From the NCBI GenBank assembly GCA_035296325.1, contig DATHBD010000013.1, positions 1-62,228 on the forward strand: a DNA stretch of 62,228 nt, in the 5' to 3' direction. A program made the translations under genes and the position numbers. The DNA is from DATHBD01 sp035296325 (GTDB lineage: Bacteria > Actinomycetota > Actinomycetes > Mycobacteriales > Micromonosporaceae). Of the stretch, positions 42,639 through 50,300 are shown in pieces (within the stretch, counting starts at the first letter, position 1; every line of letters starts with the position of its first letter). Under the pieces are notes generated by a model. The model saw only the letters and a program-made list of their open reading frames with translations, made no database searches and had not been told where the DNA came from.

Positions 42639-43140
42639 GACGGTTCAACTCCTTGCGCAGGGCGGATTCGGCGCGTCGCACGGTGGTGCCGACGCTGCCG
42701 GGAGACATATCGAGAGCGTCCGCGACCTCGGCGTAGCTCATCCCGCTGTGCCGCAGGACCAGAGCGACAGCCTGTCGGCGGGGAAGCCGGCCCAGCGCCG
42801 CCCGGACGCGGCGGCGCTCGTCGAGGGTCACGACGGCATCGGCGACATCGGGGTGGACCGCGCCGCCGTCACCGACCGCCTCCTCGCGGGAGGACCGCCG
42901 ACGGTCGGAACGGAGATGGTTCAGTGCGGTGTGCGCCGCGGCGACGGACAACCATCCCACCGCCTCGGCGGCCGGCACCGAGGAGCGCCCGAACGTCAGG
43001 AACACCTCCTGGGCGACGTCCTCAGCCTCGTCGCGGGATCCGAGTACCCGGGCGGAGACCGCGACCACCCGCGGATAGCAGGCGCGGAAGACCTGTTCCA
43101 GGTCGGCCCGGACGGCCGCTCGTTCCGGAGGAGTGGACAC
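42622..43140 (-). CDS. ECF RNA polymerase sigma factor
   Basis: A 172-residue protein starting at GTG 43140, chosen because GGAAGGA lies upstream and region 2 begins at the normal distance. Region 2: LEQVFRACYPRVVAVSARVL to AEDVAQEVFLTF and AVGWLSVAAAHTALN. Region 4: RRQAVALVLRHSGMSYAEVADALDMSPGSVGTTVRRAESALRK. It heads an operon of sigma, anti-sigma, ABC ATPase and ABC permease, all overlapping. The order suggests a stress-inducible exporter under its own sigma factor. Confidence 0.9.
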   Translation of the reverse strand: MSTPPERAAVRADLEQVFRACYPRVVAVSARVLGSRDEAEDVAQEVFLTFGRSSVPAAEAVGWLSVAAAHTALNHLRSDRRRSSREEAVGDGGAVHPDVADAVVTLDERRRVRAALGRLPRRQAVALVLRHSGMSYAEVADALDMSPGSVGTTVRRAESALRKELNRHASSD

Positions 43141-43336
43141 GGCCGCGCCGTCCTTCCGCTCAACTTGCCCGGTCGACCGGGCCTGGCCGGCGCGGGACGC
43201 GACCGCGGGCACGATGCCGGCCGGTGCGGGCTCACCGCGCCGTACCAGCTCTACATCTTCCACATCTTCAAAGCACCGCCGACGGCCCGGATGTGACACC
43301 GGTAGTCAAGTTCGGCTCCAGTGGTGCGGGCCGAAA

Positions 43337-43804
43337 CTAACCAAACCACCCGGGCACATCGACCGGGAATCCGGCGGCCGGCACGACGGTACGTAACGTC
43401 GCCTCCAACTGCGTGACCCGTTCGGCGCCGAGCTTCTCGACCCACCGGGCCCGCAACCGGTCGAAGATCTCCGCCGACTGGACCAGCGAGTCGATCCCAC
43501 GCGGAGTGAGCCGGATCAGCTTGCGCCGCGCGTCCTGCGGGTCGTTGTCGCGTTCCACGTAGCCGAGTTCGGTGAGCCGGTCGACGGTCTTGCCAGCGGC
43601 CTGTTTGGAGACGCCGAGGCGGCGCCCGATCTCGCTGGCGGTCGCGCCGCGCACGCCGATCGCCTGCATCGCGAACCCGTGGACGGGCCGGACATCGGCG
43701 TGCCCCCGCTCGGCAAGCTCGGCGTGCAACTCGTCGATCAGCGACCGGAATCCCGCGAACAGCAGCAGGGGCAGTTCGAAGCCGGGCGGCTCGGCGTCAG
43801 ACAT
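43337..43804 (-). CDS. MarR-family transcriptional regulator
   Basis: A 155-residue winged-helix protein. The recognition region is TASEIGRRLGVSKQAAGKTVDRLTELGYVERDNDPQDARRKLIRLT, a textbook MarR helix-turn-helix plus wing with the DxRxxxxxLT motif. ATG 43804 gives the normal N-terminal helix; ATG 43819 is possible. It is divergent from the AhpD-like gene at 43870, and the 65 bp between them contain a strong palindrome plus a third half-site. Autoregulation and control of the neighbour are likely. The inducer is unknown, perhaps an oxidant. Confidence 0.92.
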   Translation of the reverse strand: MSDAEPPGFELPLLLFAGFRSLIDELHAELAERGHADVRPVHGFAMQAIGVRGATASEIGRRLGVSKQAAGKTVDRLTELGYVERDNDPQDARRKLIRLTPRGIDSLVQSAEIFDRLRARWVEKLGAERVTQLEATLRTVVPAAGFPVDVPGWFG

Positions 43805-43812
43805 TGGCAGAC

Positions 43813-43852
43813 TCGACAACCTGGTTTACTATTTCGACAACCACGTTGTCGA
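43813..43852. promoter_or_regulatory. MarR operator: palindrome plus extra half-site
   Basis: TCGACAACCACGTTGTCGA (43834-43852) is a perfect palindrome with 8-bp arms and a 3-nt spacer. A further copy of the half-site TCGACAAC lies at 43813-43820, exactly 21 bp (two helical turns) away. All three lie between the divergent marR and AhpD-like genes, the expected place for MarR binding. The contact itself is inferred. Confidence 0.75.
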
Positions 43853-43869
43853 CTTTACCGGAGTTGGAC

Positions 43870-44373
43870 ATGTTCGCTCAGCACACTCTGGAATCCGCGC
43901 CCGCCGGCTCCCGGCCGCTGATGGAGTCCACCGTCGCGCACCTCGGCCACCTCCCGCCCGCCGTGGCCCGGCTCGCCGAGTCGCCCGAGATGCTCGGCGG
44001 CTTTCTGCAGGCGAGCCGGCTCTACGAAGCGAGCACGCTGGATCCGCTCAGCCGGGAGGTGGTGGTCATGACGATCGCCACCCGCAACGGGTGCCGGGTC
44101 TGCATAGCCATGCACACCGGGCGGCTACGTGAACTGGACGCCGGCCCGGCACAGATCGCGGCCCTGCGATCCTCCGAACCGTTGGATGACCCGCGGCTGG
44201 AGGCGCTACGGCAGTTCACCCTACGGACGCTCGCCACCGCCGGCGAGGTGCCGGAGGACGAACTAACCGAGTTCCTGGCCGCCGGCTTCACCACCCGAAA
44301 CGCGCTGGAGGTGGTGCTGGGCATTGGCACATACACGATGTCCACGCTGGCGAACCGCCTGGTCCGCGCCTGA
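43870..44373 (+). CDS. Carboxymuconolactone decarboxylase/AhpD family protein
   Basis: A 167-residue protein. The redox-type motif GCRVCIAMHT (CxxCxxxH, about residues 76-85) marks the AhpD-like branch with peroxidase-reductant activity, rather than the true decarboxylase. Flanking helices (SREVVVMTIATRN, ALEVVLGIGTYTMSTLANRL) match the family. ATG 43870 has GGAG six bases upstream. Under a MarR regulator, a role in oxidative or electrophile stress is likely. It ends 33 bp from the convergent dioxygenase. Confidence 0.9.
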   Translation: MFAQHTLESAPAGSRPLMESTVAHLGHLPPAVARLAESPEMLGGFLQASRLYEASTLDPLSREVVVMTIATRNGCRVCIAMHTGRLRELDAGPAQIAALRSSEPLDDPRLEALRQFTLRTLATAGEVPEDELTEFLAAGFTTRNALEVVLGIGTYTMSTLANRLVRA

Positions 44374-44401
44374 TCGGCGGGTCAGCGGGAAACCCGATCA
44401 G
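44370..44401. terminator. 8-bp hairpin between convergent genes
   Basis: CTGATCGG (44370-44377, including the TGA stop) pairs with CCGATCAG (44394-44401). It stands between the stops of the AhpD-like gene and the dioxygenase and may end both transcripts. Confidence 0.5.
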
Positions 44402-44405
44402 CTTG

Positions 44406-45305
44406 TCACGCCACCTGGAAGGAACGCTTCGCCAGGCCGATGAAGTACCCGTCGACCGTGGTGGTGACCGGGGCGGTCGGGTCGGTGGCTGCGCCCAGGG
44501 TGACGAACAGCGGCGTGAAGTGCTCCACGGTGGGATGCGCGTACGGCATCCCGGGGGCGTGACTTTGGAACCGGGCCAGCTCGTCGACGTCCCCACGGCC
44601 CAGCGCCTCGGCCGCCCAGGCGTCGAAGTCGGCGGACCAGCCCGGCACCCTGGTCGGGTTGTGCCAGTCGACATAGGGCAGGCCGTGGGTCATGAAACCC
44701 GAGCCGACGACAAGCACGCCCTGCTCACGCAGCGGCCGCAGGCGGGCGCCGAGCGCCAGCAGCCGGGCCGGGTCGTGGGTCGGGATGCTCAGCTGCAGCA
44801 CCGGGATGTCGGCGTCGGGGTACATGGCCTTCAGCGGCACCCAGGCACCGTGGTCCAGGCCGCGGGTTCGGTGCTCGTGCACGGATTCGGTGCCGGGCAA
44901 TACGGCGATGACCTGGCCAGCGAGGTCGCCGGCGTCCGGGGTGTCGTAGCGCATCCGGGAGTACAGCGGCGCGAAGCCGCCGAAGTCGTAAACCAGCCCG
45001 GTGCCGGGACGGGTGCTGGTGATGCTCAGCGGCGCCGACTCCCAGTGTGCGCTGACGATCAGGACGGCCCGGGGTTTCGGCAGCCCGCGCGCCCAGCCAT
45101 GCAGCTCGGTCATCCAGCCGGCGTCCTCGAGCAGCGGCGGGGCGCCATGACTGATGTACAACGACGGCAGCGGCCCGTCGGCGGGCGTCCAGGCCCGGTG
45201 CGCCCCGGCGGCTTCAACGCCGGCGGCGCGGCGGCGGTGCAGCGCGAACGGATGGGTCGCCGGCAGCTGCGCGTCGGCCCTGGCAGTTGCGGTGGTGACA
45301 GGCAT
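44406..45305 (-). CDS. Class III extradiol dioxygenase, DODA/YgiD-like
   Basis: A 299-residue protein. The metal ligands of the LigB/4,5-DOPA dioxygenase family are seen in SLYISHGAPPLL (His about 53), LIVSAHWESAP (about 86) and RGLDHGAWVPL (about 151), with a later histidine in VGSGFMTHGLP. These enzymes open catechol-type rings using Fe(II) or Zn. The first 40 residues are an extension before the usual start. Its promoter (45331-45370) is overlain by two TTGA-N4-TCAA boxes, so it is probably repressed until a phenolic or quinone signal appears. Confidence 0.9.
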   Translation of the reverse strand: MPVTTATARADAQLPATHPFALHRRRAAGVEAAGAHRAWTPADGPLPSLYISHGAPPLLEDAGWMTELHGWARGLPKPRAVLIVSAHWESAPLSITSTRPGTGLVYDFGGFAPLYSRMRYDTPDAGDLAGQVIAVLPGTESVHEHRTRGLDHGAWVPLKAMYPDADIPVLQLSIPTHDPARLLALGARLRPLREQGVLVVGSGFMTHGLPYVDWHNPTRVPGWSADFDAWAAEALGRGDVDELARFQSHAPGMPYAHPTVEHFTPLFVTLGAATDPTAPVTTTVDGYFIGLAKRSFQVA

Positions 45306-45330
45306 CGGCTCGTCCCCTCGACAGCAATAC

Positions 45331-45370
45331 TTGATCGTTCAAATAATATCGGAGGAACTTGAACAATCAA
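45331..45370 (-). promoter_or_regulatory. Promoter of the dioxygenase with two TTGA-N4-TCAA boxes
   Basis: TTGATCGTTCAA (45331-45342) and TTGAACAATCAA (45359-45370) are two copies of a 12-bp palindrome, 28 bp apart. Read leftward, TTGATT and TATTAT form a -35/-10 pair with a 16-bp spacer. One box overlaps the -35 and the other begins just after the -10, an ideal repressor layout. The motif is of MarR or HxlR (DUF24) type. The nearby MarR appears to use a different half-site (TCGACAAC). Confidence 0.65.
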
Positions 45371-45492
45371 ATACCGTCGGCTGCAGCGGCACCCGGATAT
45401 GGCTCAGATCACGCAGCGCCGGGCCGAAGACTCTTCTGAACGCGCCGCATCCGGCACGCGCCCACGCTCGACCGCAGGGACGAAGGTTTTCC

Positions 45493-46020
45493 ATGAGAAG
45501 CAGCAGACTGCTCATCGCCGCCACCGCCACGGGAGCCCTCGTCCTCGGCTCCGCCGCGCCAGCCACGGCGGACCCAACCACCGCCAACGTCACGATCACC
45601 GGCGGCGTCCTCGGATTCACCGTTCCCGCCGCGGCCGGCAGTCTCGGCACCCGGCCCAACACCGTGGCCGGCGGCGTCATCAGCGGCCAGCTGGGCGAGA
45701 TTCAGGTCACCGACGCGCGCAGCGCGGCTGCCGGCTCCGCCTGGGTGGTCAGCGTCATCTCCACCGCATTCACCCCGTCGGCGGGCCCGACCATCCCCGC
45801 CAGCGCGGTCGGCTACGTAGCCGGCACGATCGTCAAGACCGGGACCGCCACCTACGTGGCGAACAACCCCGCAGCCCTCACCGGCGTCAGCGCGGCGGTC
45901 ACGGCCAGCGGGATCACCGGCGACAACTCCGCCACCTGGAACCCCACGATCAACATCGCCGTGCCGGGTGGCATGGCCGCTGGTACCTACACCGGCGTGA
46001 TCACCCACTCGCTGGCGTAA
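45493..46020 (+). CDS. Secreted WxL-like surface protein
   Basis: A 175-residue exported protein. The signal peptide RSSRLLIAATATGALVLGSA ends at ATADP (about residue 27). The mature 148 residues are a single beta-rich domain that ends TWNPTINIAVPGGMAAGTYT, then GVITHSLA. This resembles the C-terminal WxL domain (WxP...AGTYTGTITH). WxL proteins bind peptidoglycan in Firmicutes and cooperate with DUF916 proteins; here the partner gene follows after 3 bp. No cysteine is present. ATG 45493 has GAAGG seven bases upstream. Confidence 0.75.
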   Translation: MRSSRLLIAATATGALVLGSAAPATADPTTANVTITGGVLGFTVPAAAGSLGTRPNTVAGGVISGQLGEIQVTDARSAAAGSAWVVSVISTAFTPSAGPTIPASAVGYVAGTIVKTGTATYVANNPAALTGVSAAVTASGITGDNSATWNPTINIAVPGGMAAGTYTGVITHSLA

Positions 46021-46023
46021 CCC

Positions 46024-47715
46024 ATGTCAGCACCGCGGCCTGTCCCCCACCTCGGCTACGGGCTCGCGCTCGTCCTCGTGGCGCTGAGCGCCGCGCTCGG
46101 CAGCGCGGCGACCGCCGCCCCCAGCCCGGCCCCGGCGGCAGCCAACCCGGGCGGCCTCGGCCTGCGCCTGCTGGAAGCGCCACAGTCCGCCCGCGACGAC
46201 CCGCGGGCACAGATGTACATCGTCGACCACCTCGCGCCGGCCGCGATCATCCAGCGGAAGATCGAGGTGGCCAACACCACCAGGTCGCCCGTGGCCGTCA
46301 TGCTGTACCCCTCCGCCGCCGGCATCGCGGACGGCTCGTTCCTCGGCGCCGCCGGCCTCACCGCCAATGACCTGTCCACCTGGACGTCGATCCGCCCGGG
46401 CAGCATGACCGTCCCGGCCGGCGGCAGGGTGACCGCCACCGTGACCATCGCCCTCCCCGGCGACGCCGCGCCCGGCGAACAGTACGGCGTGGTGTGGGCC
46501 GAGGCGCGGGCCGCCGCCACCGGCGGCGGCGTCGTACAGGTCAGCCGCGTCGGCATCCGGCTGTACCTCTCCGTCGGCCCAGGCGGGGCGCCCCGGTCCG
46601 ACTTCACGATCAACACGCTGACCGCCGCGCGCAGCGCCGAAGGCCTGCCGACCATCGTCGCGAGCGTGCAGAACACCGGCGGCCGCGCCCTGGACATGAC
46701 CGGCACCCTGCGCCTGTCCGACGGGCCCGGCGGCCTCAGCGCCGGGCCGTTCCCCGCCAAGCTCGGGGTGACCCTCCCCATCGGCGCGACCGAACCCGTC
46801 ACCATCGCCCTCGACCCGCAACTTCCCAACGGCCCGTGGCAGGCCGAAATCACCCTGCGCAGCGGCCTGGTGGAACGCACCGCCCGGGCCACCATCACCT
46901 TCCCGATGGTCGGCGCGGCCGCACCGGTGCCAGCCACGGCTGTGCAGCCGCGATGGCTGTACCCGGCGGTCGGCATCGCCATCCTGATCCTCGTCGTCGC
47001 AGTCACTTCGGTCCTGGTCGTGCTGTGGCGCCGGTCGCAACGACGTGGCCGTCACGTCGCCATGCCCGCCACCCGCGAGCGCGCGACCGCCACCGGGTCG
47101 CCGGACCGCCGCCGCGGCACCCGCGAACCCACACCGCGCCTGGGACAGCAACCGGTGACGGTCAGCGACATCCTCGACGCGTCGCCGGCCCCGCAACCCG
47201 CCCTGGCCAGCGCCCAGGACCCGCTCACCGACCTGGCGAACCGGTCGCTCTTCGTGGCGGAGACCCAGTTCGCCATCGACACCCGCGACGGTGACCGGTT
47301 GTGCCTCATGCTGCTCAACCTGGACCAGTACCACACGATCAACGACAGCCTCGGCCGCGACGCGGGCGACGCGGTCCTGGTCGGCATCGCGGAGCGGCTA
47401 CGCCGGGCGGTCCGTCCACAGGACCTGGTCGCCAGGCTGGACGGCGACGAATTCGCCGTCCTGTTCGAGGACGTCGGGCGCGCCGACGTCGACGCGATCG
47501 CACACCGCATGCTGCAGACCGTCGGGGAGCCGATGTCCGCCGGCGGGCACCAGGTGCGGGTCTTCGCCAGCGTCGGCGTCGCCCAGCGCGAACCGTCCGA
47601 CGATGCGCGCCGGCTGATGGAGCACGCCCGAACCGCGCTTGCCGACGCCCGCGCCGACACCGCGGCGCGCTACGCCTGGTACATCGAAGCGGCCGAGCCG
47701 ACACCGCCCACCTGA
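46024..47715 (+). CDS. DUF916-like surface protein fused to a degenerate GGDEF domain
   Basis: A 563-residue membrane protein. A signal peptide or helix (10-32) precedes two Ig-like outer domains (about 45-180, with DPRAQMYIVDHLAPAAIIQRK as in WxL-partner DUF916 proteins, and about 190-295). One membrane helix (about 309-335; YPAVGIAILILVVAVTSVLV) and a 60-residue linker lead to a cytoplasmic GGDEF domain (about 398-555). The signature is RLDGDEFAVL (DGDEF for GGDEF), with an I-site RPQD five residues before. The first metal aspartate (DxDxFK) is Asn in LNLDQYHTIND, so cyclase activity is doubtful and c-di-GMP or GTP sensing more likely. Three bases separate it from the WxL-like gene. Confidence 0.8.
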   Translation: MSAPRPVPHLGYGLALVLVALSAALGSAATAAPSPAPAAANPGGLGLRLLEAPQSARDDPRAQMYIVDHLAPAAIIQRKIEVANTTRSPVAVMLYPSAAGIADGSFLGAAGLTANDLSTWTSIRPGSMTVPAGGRVTATVTIALPGDAAPGEQYGVVWAEARAAATGGGVVQVSRVGIRLYLSVGPGGAPRSDFTINTLTAARSAEGLPTIVASVQNTGGRALDMTGTLRLSDGPGGLSAGPFPAKLGVTLPIGATEPVTIALDPQLPNGPWQAEITLRSGLVERTARATITFPMVGAAAPVPATAVQPRWLYPAVGIAILILVVAVTSVLVVLWRRSQRRGRHVAMPATRERATATGSPDRRRGTREPTPRLGQQPVTVSDILDASPAPQPALASAQDPLTDLANRSLFVAETQFAIDTRDGDRLCLMLLNLDQYHTINDSLGRDAGDAVLVGIAERLRRAVRPQDLVARLDGDEFAVLFEDVGRADVDAIAHRMLQTVGEPMSAGGHQVRVFASVGVAQREPSDDARRLMEHARTALADARADTAARYAWYIEAAEPTPPT

Positions 47716-47817
47716 CCGCGCCCGCGCTCGACAGCCGCTGGAAATCCGTCGACAACCGTGCCGACCAGATGATGGAATCGACGCCGACCTGCCGTGCCAC
47801 GGGGTGGAGGAGCACCG

Positions 47818-48288
47818 ATGACCGTCCCCGACACCGCACGCCGCGCGCCGTCCGTCTCATGCGTCTTCGCCTGCCACGACGGCACCGGGCGGCTGCTGCT
47901 CGCCCGGCGCGGCGCCGGCGCACGCGACGAACCGGGGACCTGGGACATCGGCGCCGGCGCGCTGGAGTTCGGTGAGACCTTCGAGGCCGCCGTCACCCGC
48001 GAGGTCGGCGAGGAGTACTCGACCCAGCCGCTGCAGATCACCATGCTCGGCGTCCGCAACGTGCTGCGCCACGAGCCGCCCTCGCACTGGGTCGCCGTGG
48101 TCTTCGCGGTGCGGGTCGACCCGGGCACCGTCGCCATCGGGGAGCCGCACAAGTTCGACCGGATCGGCTGGTTCACCACCGACGCACTCCCCGCACCGTT
48201 GCACTCCCAACTGCCCGCCACGCTGGAGCTCTGCGAGCCGGCGCTGCGGCCTCCGGCCACGGGCGGGGCGGAAACGACCCGTGGGTAG
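47818..48288 (+). CDS. NUDIX hydrolase
   Basis: A 156-residue protein. The Nudix box GALEFGETFEAAVTREVGEE (about residues 47-66) matches Gx5Ex7REVxEE with all catalytic glutamates. LARRGAGARDEPGTWDIGAG precedes it as in MutT-like members, with the family's typical HPNF-type segment EPHKFDRIGWF after. It hydrolyses a nucleoside diphosphate linked to another moiety; which one is not visible. GGAGGAG precedes ATG 47818. It may be transcribed with the methyltransferase that starts 10 bp later. Confidence 0.9.
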   Translation: MTVPDTARRAPSVSCVFACHDGTGRLLLARRGAGARDEPGTWDIGAGALEFGETFEAAVTREVGEEYSTQPLQITMLGVRNVLRHEPPSHWVAVVFAVRVDPGTVAIGEPHKFDRIGWFTTDALPAPLHSQLPATLELCEPALRPPATGGAETTRG

Positions 48289-48298
48289 CATTCCCGCA

Positions 48299-49135
48299 GT
48301 GGGAACCGGTTCGTGGCGGTGGGACGAAACGCTGTACGCCGGTAGCGCCAGCCACTACGGCGTGGGCCGGATGCCCTACCCGGCGGGCCTTGCCGATGCC
48401 GTCAGTGCGGAGCTCAACCTCGACGGCACCGGGCGACTGCTCGACGTCGGCTGTGGGCCGGGATCACTGACGCTGCTCCTCGCGCCCCTGTTCGATGCCG
48501 CGGTGGGCGTGGACGCCGACGCCGACATGATTCACGAGGCGGCCCGGGCGGCACGCGAGGCCAACGTCGCCAACATCGAGTGGCGACACCTGCGTGCCGA
48601 GGACCTGCCAGCCGACCTCGGCACGTTCCGGGTCGCCACGTTCGCGCAGTCGTTCCACTGGATGGATCGGCTAGTGGTGGCCCGTCGCGTCCGTCACATG
48701 CTCGACCCCGGTGGCTGGTGGGTTCACGTCTCAGCAATCACCGACCGGGGGGTGGCCGGCGACGATGAACTGCCGCACCCGCGCCCGCCCTGGCAACACA
48801 TCGACGCGCTGATCGCCGGCTACCTCGGACCGGTCCGCCGGGCCGGACAGGGCCTCCTCCCCGGCGGCCCTCCTGGCGGCGAGGAGGAGATCATGCGGCA
48901 GGCCGGCTTCACCGGCCCCGCCCGGATCGAGGTCGACGCCGGGCCGGTCGCGGGCCGCGGAATCGACGAGATCGTGTCGGCGGTCTTTTCGCTTTCCAAC
49001 GCGGCACCACACCTGTTCGCGGAGCGGCTACCCAGCTTCGAATCCGACCTCCGTGGACTCCTGTCGCAGGCATCGCCGAGCGGCCGCTTCGCCGAACGCC
49101 GACGGGAGATCGGTGTCGCACTGTGGCGTCCGTGA
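48299..49135 (+). CDS. Class I SAM-dependent methyltransferase
   Basis: A 278-residue protein starting at GTG 48299. The SAM motif is LLDVGCGPGSLTLLL (about 41-55), with VGVDADADMIHEA after it and AQSFHWMDR in the motif-III region. The FHWMD element is typical of the Methyltransf_25 group that acts on small molecules, and a long C-terminal part covers the substrate. The 10-bp gap after the NUDIX gene suggests one operon. No clear ribosome binding site is seen for this start. Confidence 0.85.
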   Translation: MGTGSWRWDETLYAGSASHYGVGRMPYPAGLADAVSAELNLDGTGRLLDVGCGPGSLTLLLAPLFDAAVGVDADADMIHEAARAAREANVANIEWRHLRAEDLPADLGTFRVATFAQSFHWMDRLVVARRVRHMLDPGGWWVHVSAITDRGVAGDDELPHPRPPWQHIDALIAGYLGPVRRAGQGLLPGGPPGGEEEIMRQAGFTGPARIEVDAGPVAGRGIDEIVSAVFSLSNAAPHLFAERLPSFESDLRGLLSQASPSGRFAERRREIGVALWRP

Positions 49136-49160
49136 CCTCACCGTCCCCGGGGCGGGCGGC

Positions 49161-49268
49161 TCAGGAGCCCAGCACCTCCAGATAGTGCGGACTCCGCCGC
49201 TCGGGCATCGCGGACGCCGCGGCCACCTCGTCAGCGGAGAAGCTCACCGTGGCGAGCCCGCGCAGGAT
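49161..49268 (-). pseudogene. Relic of a VOC family gene
   Basis: The minus strand reads LRGLATVSFSADEVAAA (the opening of a VOC/glyoxalase protein), followed at once by SPHYLEVLGS and a stop at 49161-49163. That tail is typical of the C terminus of the same family. About 100 residues between them are gone, and the likely start codon reads ATC. It is a remnant of an in-frame deletion. Confidence 0.45.
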
Positions 49269-49283
49269 GGGCGAGCCAGTCGG

Positions 49284-49718
49284 CTACTGCCGCCACTGGC
49301 CGTAGACCCGGGTGACCGGCACCCTGATCACGAGCCGCCGGTCAGCGACCATCGCCGCGCGGTACTCCGCCCAGTCCGGGTGCTCGCCCTGGATCGCCCG
49401 GTAGACGTCGACAAGTTCGTCTACCGTGGCGTCGTGCGGATCCGCCGCCACGGCGGAGATCTCCGCGTCGCCCTCCACCACCAGGTAGCTCCAGAAGTCC
49501 GGGCTCGTGACGTGGAACGAGGCGCGGCCGTCCCGCCTCAGGTTGTGCACCTTGGCCCGGTCGGCGGTGCTGGAGATCCGGACGGCCGCCCCGGCCTTCT
49601 CATACAGGTAGGTCACATTGGACAGTTGTGGACGCCCGTCGCGCTTGAGGGTCACCAGCACGCCGTTGTGCAGGCTGCTCAGCAGCGCCTGGGCCGGGCC
49701 GTCGATCGGCACCACCAT
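49284..49718 (-). CDS. PNPOx-like F420/FMN-binding protein
   Basis: A 144-residue split-barrel protein. LSSLHNGVLVTLKRDGRPQLSNVTYLY and AKVHNLRRDGRASFHVT match the pyridoxamine 5'-phosphate oxidase-like proteins (TIGR03618 type) common in actinomycetes, many of which use cofactor F420. The VTRVYGQWR ending is also typical. ATG 49718 has GGAAGG five bases upstream; the longer in-frame extension is not used. The reduction target is unknown. Confidence 0.88.
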   Translation of the reverse strand: MVVPIDGPAQALLSSLHNGVLVTLKRDGRPQLSNVTYLYEKAGAAVRISSTADRAKVHNLRRDGRASFHVTSPDFWSYLVVEGDAEISAVAADPHDATVDELVDVYRAIQGEHPDWAEYRAAMVADRRLVIRVPVTRVYGQWRQ

Positions 49719-49814
49719 CACCACCTTCCGGAAAGCCGAGCCTCTCCCCCGTCCGGCCGGTCCGTCAAGCAACCCGCATCGCATCGGCGCGTCGACAGGA
49801 TCGGAGAACCGCCG

Positions 49815-50114
49815 GTGAGTGCCGACGAGAACACCTACGTCCGGGACCAGAACGCCGGAGTCGACCCGATGTACACCATCGGCACGATCACCGTGGGGAT
49901 GCTCCGCGACATCCTTGCCGACCTGCCCGACGACGCCGTGGTGACCGTCGCGCGGGACGACCACGGTACGTGTTCGCCGTTGGCCGACGTGGAGGCGTGC
50001 TGGTACTTCCCCCGCGCCGGCGAGTACGCACCGATCGGGCGGGACGCCGACGGCAACATCCACGAACCCGGCCCCGCTGACCTGTACGCGGTGCTCCTGC
50101 AGCCCGCCGGGTGA
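49815..50114 (+). CDS. Small hypothetical protein
   Basis: A 99-residue acidic protein. GTG 49815 has GGAGA eight bases upstream; ATG 49869 is a possible inner start. It reads MYTIGTITVGMLRDILADLP, then DDAVVTVARDDHGTCSPLAD, a pattern seen in small conserved proteins with a 'reduce-by-percentile' style HTH-less fold. No named family is recognised. It has no signal peptide or membrane segment. It is upstream of the siderophore-type cluster but separated by 186 bp. Confidence 0.65.
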   Translation: MSADENTYVRDQNAGVDPMYTIGTITVGMLRDILADLPDDAVVTVARDDHGTCSPLADVEACWYFPRAGEYAPIGRDADGNIHEPGPADLYAVLLQPAG

Positions 50115-50146
50115 CGATCCCCTGACTCCTGGCCCGGCCAGGCCTC

Positions 50147-50165
50147 CTCCTGTCGTAGACAGGAG
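50147..50165. promoter_or_regulatory. Perfect palindrome upstream of the siderophore genes
   Basis: CTCCTGTCGTAGACAGGAG has 8-bp perfect arms and a 3-nt spacer. It lies about 135 bp before the first IucA/IucC gene, in the only sizable gap before the cluster. Size and symmetry fit a TetR or MarR-type repressor site. It does not resemble the DtxR/IdeR iron box. Confidence 0.5.
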
Positions 50166-50300
50166 AATTTGGCGTGGCGGTAGCCACGTCCGCTAAGGCA
50201 TCCTAGGAAGCTAGGTTATATGCATCGGGCGCTCCAACCGGCCGCCCGTCTGGCCCCGTCGATACGCTGGCCCGACATGGGGCGGGCGGAAGGGGTACGT

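Noticed and set aside
50195..50220. Possible IdeR/DmdR iron box before the siderophore genes
   Set aside because: The TAGG elements are direct, not inverted, repeats, and the match to TTAGGTTAGGCTAACCTAA is poor.
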